Origin: Basidiobolus meristosporus CBS 931.73
Taxonomy: Eukaryota > Basidiobolomycota > Basidiobolomycetes > Basidiobolales > Basidiobolaceae
Assembly: GCA_002104905.1 (NCBI GenBank)
Contig: MCFE01000201.1
Coordinates: forward strand, 1-64,000
Reading direction: 5' to 3'
DNA length: 64,000 nt
Shown here: positions 22,480 to 33,486 of the stretch, piece by piece
Numbering within the stretch: position 1 is the first letter of the stretch
How the letters are laid out: every line of letters begins with the position of its first letter
Position numbers and translations under genes: made by a program
The notes under the pieces: generated by a model
What the model was told of the DNA's origin: nothing
The model's input: only the letters and a program-made list of their open reading frames with translations
Databases searched by the model: none

Positions 22480-23095
22480 ATGAGTGCCCGCAAAGCCTCA
22501 CACATCCTGGTTTCAAAATCAATAGCCCGCGTTTCTCTCTCCGCGAGTTGGCAACTTTATCTGGCCCAAATTATGCCATCGAGTGCTTGCCAGATCCACG
22601 TTCAGTCCTCCAATAATGACAAGAGAAGTATTGCTAACCTTGGATACTTTGAGTTGCCCGAAGAGCTTCTAAACAACGTCCACCCTACGTCTGTTCAAAA
22701 CGACTTTATCTCTCGTCAACTTCCTTCGGACGAGCTGGAGAGGTGGGACATAGGGTTAACCAAGTATCACGAGCCTGCCAATATTTATGATAAGGTGGCC
22801 TTGACAGTGGTCAAATCACTACGTATCCCCACCGATCTGTTCTCTCGAAAGAAGTATATGCACAGAGCAGTGGTATGTATCAGTATCTTGCCACTTGGTT
22901 GAGCGTCTTTAATATGTACACACAGGCTCTTGAGACCATTGCTGCAGTGCCCGGAATGGTTGGTGGTAAGGTGCTTTTCTGACTTGTATTCTGAGTGGGT
23001 GCTTATGTTATCTTCCCCAGCGGTGAGATACGTCACTTACGAAGCCTTCGGAAGATGCAACACGACGGAGGGAAGCATTATGTTGTGAATTCACT
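22480..23095 (+). pseudogene. AOX: Alternative oxidase, 3'-truncated
   Basis: Exons at about 22480-22872, 22926-22965 and 23021 onward. The first encodes a Ser/Arg-rich mitochondrial-type leader (MSARKASHILVSKSIARVS) and then the AOX pattern KYHEPANIYDKVALTVVKSL and LRIPTDLF followed by KKYMHRAV. The second gives ALETIAAVPGMVG, holding the first di-iron Glu. The third reads RHLRSLRKMQHDGG, but only if one base is lost or gained at its 5' junction. It runs into TGA about 13 codons later, where the family should continue with the NERMH helix and then the LEEE and EExxH iron ligands. I could not find these in the next 800 nt. AOX is a di-iron ubiquinol oxidase of the inner mitochondrial membrane. 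This copy cannot make an active enzyme; a full copy may exist elsewhere. Confidence 0.75.
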
Positions 23096-23933
23096 GGATG
23101 AACGTTTATGTTGAGTTGGCCTGTGTAGGTTGGATCACCCATCTGTTACATTAAGCAGAGAATGAAAGGTAATGGGTGATGCCACGGACAATACCGCCTG
23201 CATTGCAACACCCGACTCACCTTAATTTCGAGAATAGAATGCATTTACTTACCTGGACTCATTAGCTGATGAATTACTCTTGCTGGACCTACCATTTGGG
23301 AGTGACCTCGGTACTCAGAAGGTATCGAGTTTTCCGAGGGACTTGCCAGTTAACTCTCCTTCTTATATTAGTTAAGAACGTGAAGCAATAGTTACAGTGA
23401 GGATTTCAACCGAATTAAAGAATCTACGTTTTGGCGAACCCTTAATATACCAATATCATGTAGCAGTTGATGTGTTGCAAACTCATCCCTTGTTCCCCAC
23501 CTAGCATGTGCTGCTCATTCACTTGGCCCAGCCGCATATTTGCCCGTGAGGTGTGTGCAATATTCTTACACTTCCAGCAGTTACAAGATGATTGCAGTAT
23601 CTATATGGAGAAAAATGTACCGGGAAAAAGGAGGGCCCTAAATGCTTTATATTGATAGTAACACTGCGATAGTAGGATGATTGAAATGCCTACCAGAATG
23701 GACTTTTGCGAGTTTCGAAAATATGCACTCATCAGCGAAATTTGCAATTCTGCATACTTGCTAGAAATCTCAGCTCATAGCAAGTAAATAGTCAATATTT
23801 ATGTGCCATAATTGAATCTATTTGAGTAACCTTTGTTTTCGATTTATGGCCAATTCCTTAAAATCAGTTTATTATTCTATGATTGCTCAAAAGGTTGTGA
23901 TTAATACACTTTAGTTGGCGTTTCTCACAAGAC
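23096..23933. other. Intergenic between oxidase remnant and helicase gene
   Basis: Mostly AT-rich. Nothing recognisable; the missing oxidase exons are not here. Confidence 0.4.
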
Positions 23934-26735
23934 ATGAAGAAGCGTCCGAATTACTACGCCGTTAGGAAAGGGCGCGTCTGCGGAGTGTTTCGGAACTGGC
24001 CTGATTGCAACGCTCAAGTGTACAAATATAGCGGGGCAGAGTTCAAATCGTTTGAAACCTTGCCGGACGCTGCACTCTGGCTTGGAATTGAAGCTAAAGC
24101 CTTAGAATACTCCGAAGATATTAATGGCTGGTCGTGGACTCCCAAAGTTCCAGAGGAAAAAGGCATTTTCAACAGTGTCTCGAATGGAACCTTGTCTCCC
24201 GAGTGGGACAACTGCATCATGGATGGCGTATATTTGGATTCGTGCCCTGACTTACCGCCGCTAGAACAGCACAATCCCATCCCATATATATCTACAGAGC
24301 TTCGTCACAATGGATTCATTGCAACGCAATACACCTACTCGCCTTTTGCTGTTCAATACCCAGATTCAACCGAGCCTATTGCCAACGAAGATACACCCAC
24401 ACCACAAAAGCAGGGAGCGAGCGTTGGTATACTCGCTAAAGATGCCACCAAAAACGAAACGGCTCCACAGCTAGAATCACTTCAAAACACGAATCCTGAT
24501 GTTGGTAAACAAGAAAGGCCTCAAGGTGTGACCCAATTCTTCGACTGGAACGCAGACTTCATATCGTTCTCCGACTCTTATGAAGAATTCCAAGAGTTGC
24601 AGCCCGAGGTCAAGCTCTCAGCAGAACAGGAGGAAGTCTTACAAGCATTCGTAAGTGGCCCCGTTTACTCAAGCGTTTGGATGAACTGTGCGCATGTCTG
24701 ACCTACATTTCAACACAGGGAGAGAAAGCAAATCTCTTTATTACTGGGTCGGCGGGAGTCGGCAAAAGTTTTATTTTAAAGCAAATCATTAGGCAATGCT
24801 ACGCTTTGTCAAAGGTTTGCGTGGTGACCGCTTCCACCGGGATCGCTGCTGTGGCTCTAAACGGGCTTACCGTCCACTCCTTTGCGCGCCTTAACTTGGG
24901 CCAGGATCCAGCCACGAAAATGTGCGTATTTTACAAGTCATCGCTGCGTGTCGTGTTCACTCACTGACAAGCTTGGGCCCATAGCGCGGCAAAGATCATG
25001 TATAGCAAAGCCTGCACAAGCACCAGAAAGCTTATGGAGAAACTAGATATTCTGGTTATTGATGAGATCTCCATGCTTTCGGACGATACGTTCGAGAAGC
25101 TGGACCTGGTATTGAAGATTGTAAGGGAATCCTCGGTGCCCTTCGGAGGAGTGCAATTGGTTGTGTGTGGGGATTTTTATGCAAGTATATCTCTTATTCC
25201 ATGAGGCGAGGTGCATGTCTAACCGCAAGACCTTGTTGCAGCAACTCCCTCCGGTCCCCAGTAAGCGATATTGCCCAGAGTGTGGTTCGGATAATAGCGT
25301 TCCAGCACCGAATCACGGGTGGGATATGGTGAATTGTTTAGGTGAGGTCAACTTCGATCTGTGTGGCGCTCTGTACCATACAGATACAAGGTTTGTATTC
25401 CAGTCTCCAATCTGGGATGCTGCGAACTTCAAAGTGTTTCAAATGAAGCAAGTATTCCGACAAGCTGACCAGCACTTTGTAAAAATTCTCAACAAGATCC
25501 GAGTTGGGATTTGTGATGCAGAAGTGCTCGAGACCCTTCAGCAATGCAATCGCCCTGTGACCAACGAGGTACGATCCGAATCTTTTCATCTGGGAACTTT
25601 CTGCTTTATTCAAGTAATGGTTAGGGCATGTCTCGACTTTACTGTACTAGGGCTCAAGTTATGCGCGAGAACGCTAAGGAATTCGTGAAGATACAAAGCC
25701 CTGTCTACTCCTACAGCGTCATCAGTGGGTGGGCCAACGCAAGTTTCGCACATCTAGTGGAGCAAGTGAGAATTCCTGATTTCGTATTCCTTTGCCGCAA
25801 TTCTCATCACCGCTTATCAGGTTGGGCAGGGGCCGATCCCTGATACCATAAAGTTGAAAATCGGCTGCAAGGTAATTCTTGTCAAGAATCTAGACTTCCA
25901 TCGGGGCCTTGTCAACGGATCCCAGGGCGTTATCACCAAAGTAAGTCTTTGCACACACAGCTCCTGGATCCATCGCATCCCACTTAGCTCTGGCAGTTTA
26001 TCCCGATTAGAGTTTCGTCTAAGCATCATGAGTTCAACGACCAACTGATTTCCCCTTTTCAAGCTGCGTTTCAGGAATGGGAATCCATAGAGGCACATCA
26101 GTGGGTTCCAGTGGTGAAATTCACTAATGGCATTGAATGTGCCATCAAACAACATTACTGGACCGTTGAAGTAATGGGCCATGTAGTGGCATGGAGAATT
26201 GGGTTACCCTTGATCCTCTCGTATAAGTTGTCCTTTATTTCTTTGTGTAGCGTAGATTATTGACTCGTATTTCTTCCCAGATTTGCTATAACTGTACACA
26301 AATCCCAAGGAATGACGCTTGATTATGTTGGCGTAAGTTGCTTACTCTTCTATCGCATTGCTATCTTAGCATCACTCATGCTCAACTCGATGCTCTCGGT
26401 AGATCTCATTGGTTCGAGCATTTTCTCCTGGCCAAGGCTATGTAGCAATTAGTCGAGCGCGAAGCCTAGAAAACTTACAGTTGGATAGATTTAACCCTTT
26501 GGTCATCCGAGCACACCCATTGGTCAAAGCTTTCTATCAGAATATCAAGAACAACCCAGCCAAGAAAGTCTTGACACATGGTGGAGAACAAGAAACCAAA
26601 AACTCGCCAGAGCTATCGGGGCATAGTGAATACCAGGACGTTTACATAGCAAGTACGTTCCATGGGTCAGCTAAAAGAATTTGGGAGGAAGCAATCATAT
26701 CTCCTAGCCAGAAACCCCGATATTTTGATTCATAG
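23934..26735 (+). CDS. PIF1-family helicase with N-terminal RNase H1-type hybrid-binding domain
   Basis: Nine exons that all join in phase: 23934-24650, 24719-24921, 24985-25180, 25242-25568, 25625-25765, 25821-25940, 26075-26226, 26281-26332 and 26403-26735; 746 aa. Residues ~5-50 (NYYAVRKGRVCGVFRNWPDC, then GAEFKSFETLPDAALWLG) match the small domain at the N terminus of RNase H1 (viroplasmin type), which binds RNA/DNA hybrids. A ~180-residue linker follows. The SF1B PIF1 core is complete: Walker A GSAGVGKS (~249), VVTASTGIAA, Walker B DEISM, QLPPV, VFRQADQHF, TRAQV, HKSQGMTLD and GYVAISRARS. PIF1 enzymes unwind DNA 5'-3', including G-quadruplexes and R-loop hybrids. Between QLPPV and FVFQSPIWD sits an insertion with CPEC, NC and LC pairs, possibly zinc binding. 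The fourth exon follows a GC-AG intron. It is probably nuclear and/or mitochondrial. Confidence 0.9.
25181..25241 (+). other. GC-AG intron in the helicase gene
   Basis: The donor is GCAAGT after the codon for Tyr of the GDFY motif, and the acceptor is TTGCAG before QLPPV. Length is 61 nt. The join restores the conserved GDFxQLPPV motif, so the GC donor is well supported. Confidence 0.85.
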
Positions 26736-27235
26736 ACCTGTAAATATGTCCATATATTATCCCCGCTACAAACATAATATTGATATTAAAGAGCTCTGTT
26801 TATGCAGACTGGGTGTGTTATTGTTAGGATACCAAGTGATATATACATTACATCTCCAACTCTGAGGTACATCAAGGCTCGAAAGATATGGCACTAGAAT
26901 TGGCGAGTTAACAGCATGACCTCCATATATTCAAATAAGTCAATCACCACCTCAACACCACAAACCGGACGAATGCATCACGGACAACGCTATACATAGA
27001 TCCAAGCTAATACGAAGCCTAGACCGAGCTTCCAGTTTCTCAAGTGCTAGAAGAGGCGTCGGAATAAAATAGTTTCATTCATTTAAACACATGCTCACTC
27101 ACATCGTTGCAAGGAAAGATACACACAAAATTCACTTGAAGAGACGACAAATAAATGAGCCGATCATGAGAAACAAAAGCGGCTGGAGATCCAAGGACGC
27201 CCATGTTACTAGTAGATTTGATAGAATCGGCTCAC
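26736..27235. other. Convergent intergenic region
   Basis: The 3' flanks of the helicase gene and the small minus-strand RVxF gene. Nothing else seen. Confidence 0.4.
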
Positions 27236-27484
27236 TCAGGAGGTATTCATCACAAGGGTAGGTAGTGGCGGGAATATGAACACCCTCTCAGGACTTGAGC
27301 CAGTTGACGAGCGGACCGGCGAACGGTCGTACTCCTCTGGTGAGTGTGTGAAATACACCTTTTCAAAGCGACTGAATCTCACCGACTTTGAATTTGTAGG
27401 CGAGGCTCCTTCACTCGATGTTGGTGGTAGGTTTCTTGTGTTGATTGTGACAGGTGGCTGTCCTTTTAATGCGATAAGAGGCAT
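27236..27484 (-). CDS. Small protein with PP1-docking RVxF motif and EYDRSP motif
   Basis: A single exon of 82 aa from the ATG at 27484 (MPLIALKGQPPVTINTRNLP). The centre reads KSVRFSRFEKVYFTHSPEEY and continues with DRSP. KSVRF fits the RVxF consensus by which regulators dock on protein phosphatase 1. A VxF...THS..EYDR pattern of this kind recurs in fungal proteins of unknown role. Both ends are disordered-looking, rich in Ser/Pro/Thr. A PP1 inhibitor or targeting peptide is a reasonable inference. The gene is short, so the reading rests on the motif. Confidence 0.6.
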   Translation of the reverse strand: MPLIALKGQPPVTINTRNLPPTSSEGASPTNSKSVRFSRFEKVYFTHSPEEYDRSPVRSSTGSSPERVFIFPPLPTLVMNTS

Positions 27485-27935
27485 CGTGTCGAAGTAATGA
27501 ATGATAAACGTAAAGAGGGATGATCGCACACAGATAGTCGGTCTGGAAGACTTATAGCTGCAAGATATCAATAGGCCAGCTGGTAGAAAACTCAAATCAG
27601 GTAGGATACGAAGCCAAAGCAATATTACCTCGAGGCCTGCTCGAAATAAAGCTTACTCTAAGAACTCAGAAGTGTTTAGAACAAACCAAGAGCCAAACAA
27701 AGCAAGACCGGCTAATAGGCTTGGATTAAGAGGGTGTGGCTTTGAGATAGTATGGTAGGATGTTAGCTTGAGGTTGAGGACAACGATCATGGAGGTTGTA
27801 TATATAAGCTCTGGGATGCACTCCATTAGCATATTAATCGACCAATCAGCGGCACGATGCGACGAAGGATCCTGCCGAGGTACAAATATGGAAAACAGGA
27901 CATTGGGAACCCATGTGTGGTATTGAATAAATTAT
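27485..27935. other. Upstream region of the RVxF gene
   Basis: Contains a TATATATA-like element near 27796, about 310 nt from the ATG. No gene seen. Confidence 0.3.
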
Positions 27936-28797
27936 TCACAAGTGATATTGTTCCGCTTTAATTTCCTCAACGAAATTTGTACAATGGTATGGTGCCAAAT
28001 TAATACAATGGCGATCGGGTTTACCAGCGTTTCTTGATACACCATTCTCGTTGGCGTCTCCTAATTTCCATGCTTCCTTCTTCCACCACAAGCGATGTGC
28101 ATATAGGTATCTATTAATAGAGTAGAGCACCAGTGAAAGCCGCTGCTTTCCATGCCCCTCTTTGCTTACGGGATGTATTCTAAGGATATTTGACTTTTGG
28201 AATGAATCGGCCTCTACATCAATTGTATAACCCAGTTCCTGCTCTGCGATATTGAAAATTCCATGTGGCGAAATGACGAAATGGCTGGGTCCCAACAAGG
28301 CACTCAGGGTGAACCAGATCTGTGAAATAATCTTCCTTACATCATAGGAACAAGGCACATATGGGTTGACAAACTTGGCCAGGCAGGTTTGCACCTCCAA
28401 TGCGTACGTTATTAATAGAGTAGCAATAATGGAAAAGTCTAGGACTTGCTTAGGTCGCTGTTAGATTTGTTTTCGAGTACGGGTATTTGTGTAACGTAGC
28501 TCAATGCTGGCCCATGATGGATATCAATTTTAAAGGGGCCTTCGGTAATTCAAGTAAACACTAACATTCGTACCAGGGTACGTCTACTCGAATAGCAGCA
28601 ACATTAGGAGCCAATACTAAATGATGGGCTGGCCTTGGGTGTTTCATCCAGCAGCGCTCATGCTTTGTGATCATTATTTTGCATATCGCCTCGCCTACCT
28701 CGTGATGGAAAATATTCGAGCTCGCATGATCAAATGATATCAATACAGCGCCATTCCAAACCACCTTATATAATACATGAGTGATTTCAGCACACAA
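27936..28797 (-). CDS. Possible two-exon gene or remnant,unknown function
   Basis: Two minus-strand open blocks. The right one (about 28797-28574) contains CKIMITKHERCWMKHPRPAH and ends at a possible GTACGA donor after VAAIRVDVPW. The left one (about 28394-27936) follows a GGAG acceptor, contains FVISPHGIFNIAEQELGYTI and a Trp/Lys-rich segment (HRLWWKKEAWKLG), and ends at 27936. The implied intron is about 180 nt, longer than is usual here. No ATG was found for the first block. It might be one gene with a missing start exon, or decayed sequence. The family is not recognised. Confidence 0.3.
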
Positions 28798-30035
28798 TTT
28801 AATTAGATGCGCGGATCTATTTCAATTGAATGTAAGCCGCCGTACAATGAGAAGCATGTGCTACAGTATGGCTGCTATGGACTACAAACATCCACTGTGC
28901 TAGGTGTGTTGCACGGTAAAGGTACCATGGAATTTTCAATGCCTATTTTCGCCAATCGCTCACCGCCCATATCGGCCAACAAGGATTTGCTGTGTATTCG
29001 TCGTTCCTATTGATTGGCATGATTTTCCCTTGGTTTCTGTTAGGTGATAATCTTATACAATGAAACCCCGCCCAGAGTGTGGTCCCACTCCAGCTAATTG
29101 ATTATTTATTCAACTACCTCATCAAGGATGATGCACCCGACTTCACTCCAGCATTATGAAGATTCGTTCTGTCCATATCTATGGCCTGTGTACTCGATTT
29201 CAGTGTATCCTTTTCCGATGCTCCTCCAAGGATGTCGTAATGCACCCAAGTATCCATCCTCAATAAGATCCAAAGATAGAGACAAAGCGTAAGCAAATTA
29301 GATTATTCTAAAACCTCATTAAGTAGGTGCTAATAATAAAACAACATATGAGAAATACTCCCAGAGCATGGCCCTTGAATTTTCAGGCGATGATCAGGAT
29401 GCTTGGTGACCAATTATCATGGACCTACCATAGTGCAATGGCCAAATTATGCTAGGTTGGTCTGGATTATGTCAATAGTCTTGATGTTTTTGAGGAAAGA
29501 AAGTCAGTGCCATTCGAATACTTGAGGGTTGTCACGTGAGCTGACGTCGATGAAGTAGACCAACTTGAGCCACCCGGTCAGTGGTTTTGGCATTTCGTTT
29601 AACAATACTCCCATTCCCAAGGGGATCTGGCAGCGTAGCAGAAATGATCTATTCATAGCTACCTCGGCCGCCTCTCCATTGCGGTTTCGGTTTATTTATA
29701 TTTGCAGCGTATCGAGATTTACTCTATACGGTGCATTTCATTCCGGAGGGATAATTGTAGAAAATCGATGCAGTGAAATCCTCGTATTATTTGCTGGCTC
29801 TAGATTGGAGGTGCTACCATTGGATTTCGGACTGATATTTGGGAAGGAAAAATATAAGGCGTATACTGATTCTCTCAAGAACTGACTGGCCTGTAGCGGA
29901 GCTTCGGTTTGAGAATCATTTCGCTGACCGTTATAAATATCACTTGGAATGCAGATTCTGAGGTATATATACGTGGGGAATTACATCTTCACAACCAGAC
30001 TCTAATAACCATATCTCGCGTTGAACTCATTCAAT
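28798..30035. other. Intergenic upstream of the CBM19-type gene
   Basis: Mostly AT-rich. A plus-strand frame ends at 29885 with some coding-like sequence (FHSGGIIVENRCSEILVLF) but has no ATG or splice context. No gene is called. Confidence 0.35.
29964..29971 (+). promoter_or_regulatory. TATA-like box of the CBM19-type gene
   Basis: TATATATA lies about 65-72 nt before the ATG at 30036. Confidence 0.4.
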
Positions 30036-31901
30036 ATGCATTTCAATCGGAGATATCATATTCTATGGGCTTTGCTGCCTTCCTTATTTCAACCGGTATT
30101 TAGTCAGCTTTCAGATGCCCCTGTGAGGTTCACTCCTACTATTGGTAATACAGCACCATACAGCTACACTATGGCACTACCGTCCATCACTGTAACGTAC
30201 TTTGTCCCATCCCATACAGTGATTGGCGTAGTGGCTGGTTACTCAGGAACTGTGACTGTCTCATCCGCTAAATTCACGGATGATGTGGATGCGATCACAT
30301 TCACAGAGCTCTTCCGCGGCTCGTCTGTTGTGAATACCTATCCTGCGAGCACCGTGATAAGAGATCTCCCACCTAGAACTGTTTACCAAAATATCAATCC
30401 CACTACGGTTTCGAGATACTTACCTACCTCGCTCTTTACTGCTACTTTGGGCCAGATCACGCAAACGGTATATAAAAATGTACCGGTTCCCACGGTGACC
30501 TTGAGTGGCCCAGATGACCCCAACAGGAGTACTCTATGGACTTACACCGAGCTGAAGAATTCGTTTAATCTAGAGGTCACCCTCAATGGACCCACTATTA
30601 CCCATCTGATAGGAAATAACGTCAACACCGAAATAGTTCCACCCGAAACAGTTACATATTCCGATGATGGCTCTATTTCAGTCACCGTTTATTCGCAGGA
30701 GACAGTGACAAACACGGGAGAACCTTACTTCACTGAAACACTTTATAGCACTGTTGCAACTAGGCCAGTTGGATCAACTGTGGTTACTGATTTATTCCCC
30801 CCTGTGTTTGTCACTAACTACCCTACGCTTACTGTCACACAACCAAGTACTACCTTGATGCCATCAATAATTACTGGCACAATCACACCGTCTATCAATT
30901 CGGTGATTTCTGTGGATTCGACCTCGCTCACCACTTTCATCAATACGCCTACAGTCACAGTAACTCAGCCAAGTGTGTCCTTGCTGCCTTCTACGATTGT
31001 TGATAGTGTTACACCACCTCCCTCGGTTATTTCGGAAGCATCGGTATCCTTAATGACCTTTTCTATCACCCCTACCTCATCTGTCACCATTACCTCTACA
31101 ATCCCAACCACCATTACTGAGACAGTCGGAAGTCCAAGTGGGCCAACTACTACCACAATGACAGCTTCTGTCACCATCAGTAGCACTGAAACTCAATCGG
31201 GCGTTGGATCAACTATCACCGATGGTATTTATGTCCCCTCTACTCTTACGGAAACAGCTACAATCCAGTCAGGCGAAAATGAAATCAACCCTGGAGATGG
31301 TGGCGGTGGGGATTACTCCACTGGCATGAACGGCCTTACAACACTAGTGACTAGGACAATTACCGCTTCTCCCAATGGTATTAATATGTCTGTCACTACT
31401 TTAGAGACTTCCACTAGAATCGCCCATGACCCCGTCTCCTTACCACATACAGAGAGTAGGACTGTCACCGTGACGACCACTATTACTGATCTTGATGTCA
31501 GAGCAGATGATACCATATCTCTTACAAGGACCGTTACCTACACCGAGACAAACCACGGGGAATCAAGAAACGTTATCACGGCTACCATAACTACGATAAG
31601 CAATAAAACGGATCCCAACGGCAACGAAGTAACGAGAACCACAACCGAAACCGAGACCGAAACTGAGATCAACGGTGGCATTGATTTCCTGGATGATAAT
31701 TCAAGCGCGGCACATTTCGATATAAGCACCGACAAAATACTTGCCAATCTTGGTCGTGATTGTGTCTCTGGTAGATACAAATGCGATGGCGATGGGTTTT
31801 ATCAATGTATCAACAAGGCTTGGCGTCGACGCCCCTGTGGCGAAGGAGCTCGCTGTTACCCTAGTGAAGACTACAAGGTAGCCTGTAGAAATTATGTCTA
31901 A
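30036..31901 (+). CDS. Secreted Ser/Thr-rich protein with C-terminal CBM19-like chitin-binding motif
   Basis: A single exon of 621 aa from the ATG at 30036. The start MHFNRRYHILWALLPSLFQP then VFSQL is a typical signal peptide with cleavage expected near residue 24. The body is extremely rich in Thr, Ser, Val and Pro, with repeated TVTVTQPS- and TITET-like stretches, as in heavily O-glycosylated cell-wall proteins and adhesins. A Gly/Asp spacer (NPGDGGGGDYS) interrupts it. The last ~50 residues hold six Cys in the pattern CVSGRYKC, FYQC, RRPC, ARCYPS, VAC, which fits family 19 chitin-binding modules. No GPI-anchor signal is seen. It probably sits in or on the chitin wall as a stalked binding protein. 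The repeat body may vary between strains. Confidence 0.8.
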   Translation: MHFNRRYHILWALLPSLFQPVFSQLSDAPVRFTPTIGNTAPYSYTMALPSITVTYFVPSHTVIGVVAGYSGTVTVSSAKFTDDVDAITFTELFRGSSVVNTYPASTVIRDLPPRTVYQNINPTTVSRYLPTSLFTATLGQITQTVYKNVPVPTVTLSGPDDPNRSTLWTYTELKNSFNLEVTLNGPTITHLIGNNVNTEIVPPETVTYSDDGSISVTVYSQETVTNTGEPYFTETLYSTVATRPVGSTVVTDLFPPVFVTNYPTLTVTQPSTTLMPSIITGTITPSINSVISVDSTSLTTFINTPTVTVTQPSVSLLPSTIVDSVTPPPSVISEASVSLMTFSITPTSSVTITSTIPTTITETVGSPSGPTTTTMTASVTISSTETQSGVGSTITDGIYVPSTLTETATIQSGENEINPGDGGGGDYSTGMNGLTTLVTRTITASPNGINMSVTTLETSTRIAHDPVSLPHTESRTVTVTTTITDLDVRADDTISLTRTVTYTETNHGESRNVITATITTISNKTDPNGNEVTRTTTETETETEINGGIDFLDDNSSAAHFDISTDKILANLGRDCVSGRYKCDGDGFYQCINKAWRRRPCGEGARCYPSEDYKVACRNYV

Positions 31902-32695
31902 CGCACTATCCTACAGAAAAAAGCACACCACTTAAGCCAATAAGTGTACTAAACCGATTGAAATAAATAAACTCCTCAATATTTATTCCAGCTATAGTGT
32001 AGGGTCAACAAGCTCGCCTTTTCATCCACCAGTCTCAAAGTGAGATAGGTCCATCCATCACGCCAAATGCTCATGGTTGAAAGTTGAACATTGATGAGAC
32101 ACCAGTGGACCGTTTATTAAAGATGAACTTTCCCGCTGAATTCTGAAATTCATTGTTTACCTACTTCACAACCGCAGCTACATGTCTAGCTGGAGTTGAG
32201 TTTTAACTGCTGATCGAGTGGATTTTCGGTTGTGAATCGGGATCGGTCTGTTTTTGCTGAGCAAATGAAGATTTGATTTATGTCAAATGGCATCAGCCTA
32301 AGTCACGCTACAGATAGCTTCAGAAACATAGATTGCTAGGAAAGCAATGTCAATCATGCTTGTTGTCCGCAGCTTGGGCTGATTTCCTCAGGCAATCAAG
32401 GCCCGATACGTTTTCTAGAGTGGTGTTCGCTGGTTGAGTCCCTCTAGCCGCATGAATTCTGCAGCAAGTCGGCGTTTGCGCCAGCCAATATACATATAGT
32501 CACATAAATCAGGCTTTATTTACATTGCATACTTATAATTCCAATGATAGGCTTGACAAATTCGATCGCTATATTACTCTACTATACAACTACATGTACA
32601 CATCGACTTCCTCAATCACGGCACCAGTCGCTTCGCAAATTCTATTAGACATTTCAGCGTAAGTCATACGCAACCCAAAACCATTTCGAAGAGAT
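31902..32695. other. Convergent intergenic region
   Basis: The 3' flank of the CBM19-type gene and of the four-TM gene. A poly(A)-signal-like AATAAA pair lies at 31962-31971. Confidence 0.4.
31962..31971 (+). terminator. Poly(A) signal-like AATAAATAAA
   Basis: Two overlapping AATAAA motifs 61 nt after the stop of the CBM19-type gene. Confidence 0.4.
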
Positions 32696-33486
32696 CTAAC
32701 TACTGTACGACTCGGTGGAGGCTCTGGTAAGCACCTGGTTATCTAGATCGTCCCAGTGGCGTTGCTCCGTCAGATAAGCACGACGTACAAGCATGGAAAG
32801 AATACCTGTGGCAACCTGAACATCGAATTAGAGAAAACATTCAATGGCTAGCATCAAGGATGAACCCAATAAACATACCGATAACAGTATCGCCCAACTG
32901 TAGATTATCATCAAGCTGGTGTGTAGGCTAGCATTTGTCAAGCGCTGTAGATGCCAAGCCAGAGCGTATCCATACGGAATCGGCGTTGATCTAAACCACG
33001 AGTCGTACATATGCTTGGATATTAAATCCGTCTCCAGAGCGTCTTGGGCATAGCTGGTGATTTTTATTACACGAGTACTGATCAGGATACAAAAGATGAT
33101 CCAGAGAATGTGTAATATACTCCATAGAGAATACTAATGCAAAAGAATGAATAACAGCTCTACGCCCAATCAAAATACAATGGCCAACTTACAAATAGTA
33201 GGATCCGCTTGACATATCGAAGCGAACCATAGAGATTAGCCACACAAACACCGATCAATAGGATATTTGCGGTTATAGAAACGTACAGCGATTGTGTGCG
33301 TGCGTGATAGAAATCGAAATATATCAGCAGCAGTAATGATATCTATCCAAGAAAGCAAGTTGGCGTAAGACTCGGCATTGCAAGCGAATATCAAAGATGA
33401 AAGTCTACCAATTCCACACTTAAGAAGGCGATTAAAATCTCCTTCATCGTTGTCATATCCATTGATTTTTTACTATTGAACCCCAT
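32696..33486 (-). CDS. Four-TM membrane protein, unknown family
   Basis: Four exons: 33486-33409, 33342-33193, 33133-32879 and 32815-32696. They are joined by GT-AG introns of 66, 59 and 63 nt, all in phase; about 200 aa. The ATG is at 33486 (MGFNSKKSMDMTTMKEIL). Hydrophobic segments: LIAFLSVELISLLLLIYF near the start, VSITANILLIGVCVANLYG, LWSILHILWIIFCILIS, and a C-terminal LMIIYSWAILLSVATGILS. The hydrophilic loop before the last segment is about 50 residues, and the tail is short and charged. The shape resembles fungal tetraspan or Sur7/MARVEL-like proteins, but I see no signature motif and make no family call. Confidence 0.7.

Noticed and set aside
30965-31780. Long minus-strand frames opposite the CBM19-type gene
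   Set aside because: They are composed almost only of Val, Ser and Leu, the antisense of the Thr/Ser-rich repeats.
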